The notes below the pieces were generated by a model. The model ran no database searches, had not been told where the DNA came from, and saw nothing but the letters and a program-made list of their open reading frames with translations. This document shows, piece by piece, positions 61,455 to 64,000 of a stretch of 64,000 nt of DNA. Origin of the DNA: Panacagrimonas sp052389915 (lineage in GTDB: Bacteria; Pseudomonadota; Gammaproteobacteria; Nevskiales; Nevskiaceae); contig JBQTHL010000008.1 of assembly GCA_052389915.1 (NCBI GenBank), forward strand, positions 1 to 64,000, read 5' to 3'. The number at the start of each line of letters is the position of its first letter. Position 1 is the first letter of the stretch. Position numbers and translations under genes: made by a program.

Positions 61455-62252
61455 TCACGCTGCGGCGTGTTGCGAAACGCCGGAAACGACGCGGCTGGCG
61501 GGGACTTCCGCGGGAAACAATTGCCCCGCGGCCCGAATGACGAGGATTGCGAACGCGATGCTTAGCACCGTCGCGGCCATGACCAGCGTCGGCGACGGGT
61601 TGTCCATGTGGATGGCGATGATGGTCGGCGCGCCCAGGCCGAAGTTGGCGAAGTAGAACGTGCAAGGGAACAGCACGAACAGGCCGAGCAGTCCGGTGGT
61701 CCCGGTTGCACGGCGTCGCAGTTCTGCCGCAGCGACGCTGAAGCAGATCACCTGCGCGGTCTCCAGCACGCCGATCACCAGGGGGTATTCGAACACGCGG
61801 AACACGTGCGGACCCCAATACTCGTAGGCGCCGCCGTTGATGCCGATCATCTCGAACGCGCAGGAGCAAAGCATCTCGATGCCGGCCCACTTGTACAGGC
61901 CGCCGCGCGTCATCAGGCCCTTGCCGATGCGGTCGCAGATGAACAGCGCGGTGGCGCCATACAGGCAGACGTAGCCGCTGTAGACCCAGAGCGGCTGCGG
62001 GATGCCGAAGGAGGTGAACGAACTCCACATGCCCGGCGCGTAGAACCAGAGCATGAACCCTTCGTCGTACAGCGGCTCGAACAGGCCGCCGAAGGCCGAG
62101 GCCAAAATGATCAGCAGGAAGAAGGGCGTTTTCTGCTTCATCCCCATGCGCGCGGCGACGATCATCATTACGGCCCAGATCGCGTAGCTCCCGTAGACCA
62201 TGATGGCCTGGGTGGTGAGGTTCAGCGGATGGTCGATCGGTGCGGTCAGCAT
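61455..62252 (-). CDS. Polytopic membrane protein, unknown
   Basis: A 265-residue inner-membrane protein with about seven spans. I do not recognise the family. Aromatic and charged residues inside spans are notable (F-E-P-L-Y-D-E-G-F-M-L-W-F-Y-A-P-G-M-W), as is a C-S-C-A-F-E-M-I-G-I-N-G-G motif. Conserved-looking acids within membrane helices suggest an enzyme or transporter rather than a structural protein. It is 24 bases downstream of the NTF2-like gene and probably co-transcribed with it. Confidence 0.8.
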   Translation of the reverse strand: MLTAPIDHPLNLTTQAIMVYGSYAIWAVMMIVAARMGMKQKTPFFLLIILASAFGGLFEPLYDEGFMLWFYAPGMWSSFTSFGIPQPLWVYSGYVCLYGATALFICDRIGKGLMTRGGLYKWAGIEMLCSCAFEMIGINGGAYEYWGPHVFRVFEYPLVIGVLETAQVICFSVAAAELRRRATGTTGLLGLFVLFPCTFYFANFGLGAPTIIAIHMDNPSPTLVMAATVLSIAFAILVIRAAGQLFPAEVPASRVVSGVSQHAAA

Positions 62253-62276
62253 GAGTTTGCTCCAGCTTCGGTGCGG

Positions 62277-62762
62277 TCAGTGACGGATGGTGCGTCCGGT
62301 GCGCGGCTTGCGGCAGAGGGAATCTTCTTCCCAAAAATGGGGAATCTCAACTGAGTAGCCGAGTTGCTGCGCGACATGAATCTGGTCCGAATGCACGATC
62401 TCGCGAACGATCTTGCCGTTCTCGTAGATGTGGAAGGACATGCCGGTGGTCTGGATGGCGCTGCCCCGGGTGGGCAGGCCGAACACCGTGGAGGCGTGCT
62501 CTACCTTCCATTTCCACAGGACCAGCCCGGAGTTCTGGTCGCCGATGTATTCCACCGCCTCGAAGCGGTGAATGCCGACACCGTTCGACGGGTCCTTGTT
62601 GGCCAAAGGCGCAAACGCGCGGCCCAGGGCGGCCTTGTCCTTGCGGATGAAGCGCTCCAGCGGCACGTCGGCGAAGTCGAACTCGTCCGCATAGAACGTG
62701 AGCGCGGCTTCTGGACCGGTCGAGAACGATCTCAACCAGGCGGCGGCAAAGTGGATATTCAA
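62277..62762 (-). CDS. NTF2/SnoaL-like protein
   Basis: A 161-residue protein with the cone-shaped NTF2 fold pattern: N-terminal helix (W-L-R-S-F-S-T-G-P-E-A-A-L-T-F-Y), D-E-F-D-F-A-D-V-P-L-E and a long curved sheet ending in H-S-D-Q-I-H-V. Relatives include steroid delta-isomerase, limonene epoxide hydrolase and SnoaL cyclases, so a small-molecule enzyme is likely. A TTG start at 62762 is chosen because a strong GGAGGAG lies six bases upstream and no ATG is near. The AraC gene upstream on the same strand may regulate it. Confidence 0.8.
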   Translation of the reverse strand: MNIHFAAAWLRSFSTGPEAALTFYADEFDFADVPLERFIRKDKAALGRAFAPLANKDPSNGVGIHRFEAVEYIGDQNSGLVLWKWKVEHASTVFGLPTRGSAIQTTGMSFHIYENGKIVREIVHSDQIHVAQQLGYSVEIPHFWEEDSLCRKPRTGRTIRH

Positions 62763-62883
62763 GCCGGTCTCCTCCGGTATCGAGCCGGACCTTAAGCCGG
62801 CCTCGCCCGAAGTTCTTTCGAAATCGAATCCGCCACCTGTCAAATTCGTGCTGCGCGCCTCGGTGGGCTCGGGGTTCGGGCGA

Positions 62884-63759
62884 TCAGGCCATCTCACGGA
62901 AGCGCTTGGGCGTGCTGCCCGCCAGGGCGCGAAAGACCTGGGTGAAATGGGACTGGCTGCAAAAGCCCAGTTCGTGTGCGATGTCCACCAGGTTCATACG
63001 GCTTTCCTTGAGCATGGACTTGGCTTTCTCGACTCTTTGCAGGCTCTGGTAGCGGTGCGGGGAGACGCCGGTCTCGGCGCGGAAGCGGCGCGCGAAGTGC
63101 GAGCGGCTGACGCCTGCTTCCTCGGCCAATTCTTCCAGCGATACCCCTTCCGACAGGCTCGACTCGATCAGAGCACGCGTGCGCTGCACCGGCTCGCTGA
63201 CGAGTTGCGCAATGCCGACCGGGGACGCGGCGGAGCAGGAACGCAACAGGTGCAGCACCAGCGAGTCGGTGACGCAGCGAATGAAGCCTTCGCTCTTGGG
63301 GCCGGGCGTCTGCGCTTCGCCGAGCATGGCTTCGATGCAGGCGCCGACAAAGGCGTCGTGGAACGCGAAGCGGAATTCCGGCGTGAGGTTTCCGAGCGCA
63401 TTGCGGTCGGTGGCCCCGCGAATGCGGTCGCGCGGGATGTGGAGGGTCTCGAAACTGACCTCGCCCGCGACCTGGAAACACGCGTCCTGCCCTGGCGGCA
63501 TGCAGGTCAGCAGTCCTGGTTTGGAATGTTCCTCGCTCAAGGTGTTGCCGCGCAGGGAACGCACATCGCAAAGGCCTTCGCGATGAAATGCGATGACCAG
63601 ATCGTCGTTGGCCGGAAGCTCGAAGCCCTGAATCCAGGGGGTCTTCCAGCTACAGACCGCAAGGTCTCCCAGCGCTGTCGACTGATTGGCGTGCTGCGGA
63701 TGAACCGGGATAGCGGAACGAAACGCATCGACCGCGCGAAAAGCGGGTTGAATACTCAT
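62884..63759 (-). CDS. AraC-family transcriptional regulator
   Basis: A 291-residue regulator. An AraC-like ligand/dimer domain of about 180 residues is followed by two helix-turn-helix motifs: S-L-E-E-L-A-E-E-A-G-V-S-R-S-H-F-A-R-R-F and N-L-V-D-I-A-H-E-L-G-F-C-S-Q-S-H-F. The tail F-R-A-L-A-G-S-T-P-K-R-F-R is typical. It is unlike the AraC regulator at 29372-30397 in its N-terminal domain. It is 121 bases upstream of the NTF2-like gene. Confidence 0.92.
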   Translation of the reverse strand: MSIQPAFRAVDAFRSAIPVHPQHANQSTALGDLAVCSWKTPWIQGFELPANDDLVIAFHREGLCDVRSLRGNTLSEEHSKPGLLTCMPPGQDACFQVAGEVSFETLHIPRDRIRGATDRNALGNLTPEFRFAFHDAFVGACIEAMLGEAQTPGPKSEGFIRCVTDSLVLHLLRSCSAASPVGIAQLVSEPVQRTRALIESSLSEGVSLEELAEEAGVSRSHFARRFRAETGVSPHRYQSLQRVEKAKSMLKESRMNLVDIAHELGFCSQSHFTQVFRALAGSTPKRFREMA

Positions 63760-63771
63760 GCCGGGTCCCTC

Positions 63772-64000
63772 TCAGGCGACTAGGGGAGGGATCTTTACGA
63801 AGCCGCGCCAGCGGTTATAGCTCTGGTTATACGCGTCGATCATGTCGTTGATGGTCTTGACCTGCTCCTCGGTCTTGACCTTGCTGGCGCTGTAGTGGGC
63901 GAGTTGAGCGGTGATGATGAGGACATAGGAAATGGCCTCCGTCATCTTCTTCTCGCGACCGCTGTCCTTCACGACCTGCGCGACCATGCGGACCAGAACG
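63772..64000 (-). CDS. C-terminal part of an unknown protein
   Basis: The frame is open from the stop codon at 63772 to the window edge. An internal ATG at 63987 would give 71 residues, but the frame continues upstream, so this is probably the end of a longer protein. The visible part is helical and amphipathic (T-E-A-I-S-Y-V-L-I-I-T-A-Q-L-A-H-Y, then N-D-M-I-D-A-Y-N-Q-S-Y). It ends 12 bases before the AraC gene. No family recognised. Confidence 0.5.
   Translation of the reverse strand, partial: VLVRMVAQVVKDSGREKKMTEAISYVLIITAQLAHYSASKVKTEEQVKTINDMIDAYNQSYNRWRGFVKIPPLVA

Overview
This 64 kb window is chromosomal DNA from a GC-rich, Gram-negative, rod-shaped gammaproteobacterium. The evidence is a type IV pilus pilMNOPQ operon divergent from ponA, an mreBCD-mrdA-rodA block divergent from gatCAB, bfd-bfr, rppH, lipA, and a hemJ-argC-bactofilin-erpA run. 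Gene content (a fatty acyl-CoA reductase of the Marinobacter type, a haloalkane dehalogenase, a sterol desaturase-family protein, AraC regulators, a TtpC-type TonB system) would fit a Nevskiales/Xanthomonadales-like hydrophobic-substrate specialist. That placement is inference. No rRNA, tRNA, CRISPR array, prophage or insertion sequence was recognised.

Layout. 1-1.1 kb: lower-GC segment with one DUF5677-like gene. 1.1-6.1 kb (-): pilMNOPQ. 6.2-9.3 kb (+): ponA and a conserved hypothetical gene. 9.3-15.3 kb: Nudix hydrolase, VOC protein, gltA, rpmE2, a small membrane protein, a broken type II NADH dehydrogenase and an EcsC-like gene. 15.4-23.2 kb (-): a secreted CSLREA/beta-helix/ricin-lectin protein, then rodA, mrdA, mreD, mreC and mreB. 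23.3-28.1 kb (+): gatCAB, hslO and a small SET-domain protein. 28.1-36.2 kb: lipid/hydrophobic-compound genes (thiolase, AraC regulator, sterol desaturase-like protein, SDR, haloalkane dehalogenase, two-domain fatty acyl-CoA reductase, DUF5924 membrane protein). 36.4-43.9 kb (+): TonB-dependent receptor, YnjBCD-like ABC transporter and two tandem related proteins of unknown function. This is the best candidate for an undescribed uptake-and-processing system. 44.0-46.5 kb (-): oligopeptide-type binding protein and EamA exporter. 46.5-52.1 kb (-): complete TtpC-type TonB system with a Fur-like site in front. 52.3-54.3 kb (+): rppH, DUF2799 lipoprotein, bfd behind a strong Fur box, and bfr. 54.3-59.9 kb: hemJ (-), argC, DUF6776, bactofilin, erpA and pbpC. 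59.9-64 kb (-): periplasmic protein plus lipA, then a polytopic membrane protein, an NTF2-like protein, an AraC regulator and a gene cut by the window edge.

Two themes connect the regions. The first is iron and TonB-dependent import: the receptor and ABC locus, the TonB energising operon, bfd/bfr, hemJ and erpA, with two Fur-like sites sharing an identical 12-bp core. The second is cell-envelope building: three penicillin-binding proteins, the rod complex, bactofilin and type IV pili. Several palindromic repeats sit between genes, and one of them appears to supply the start codon of the TPR gene in the TonB operon.
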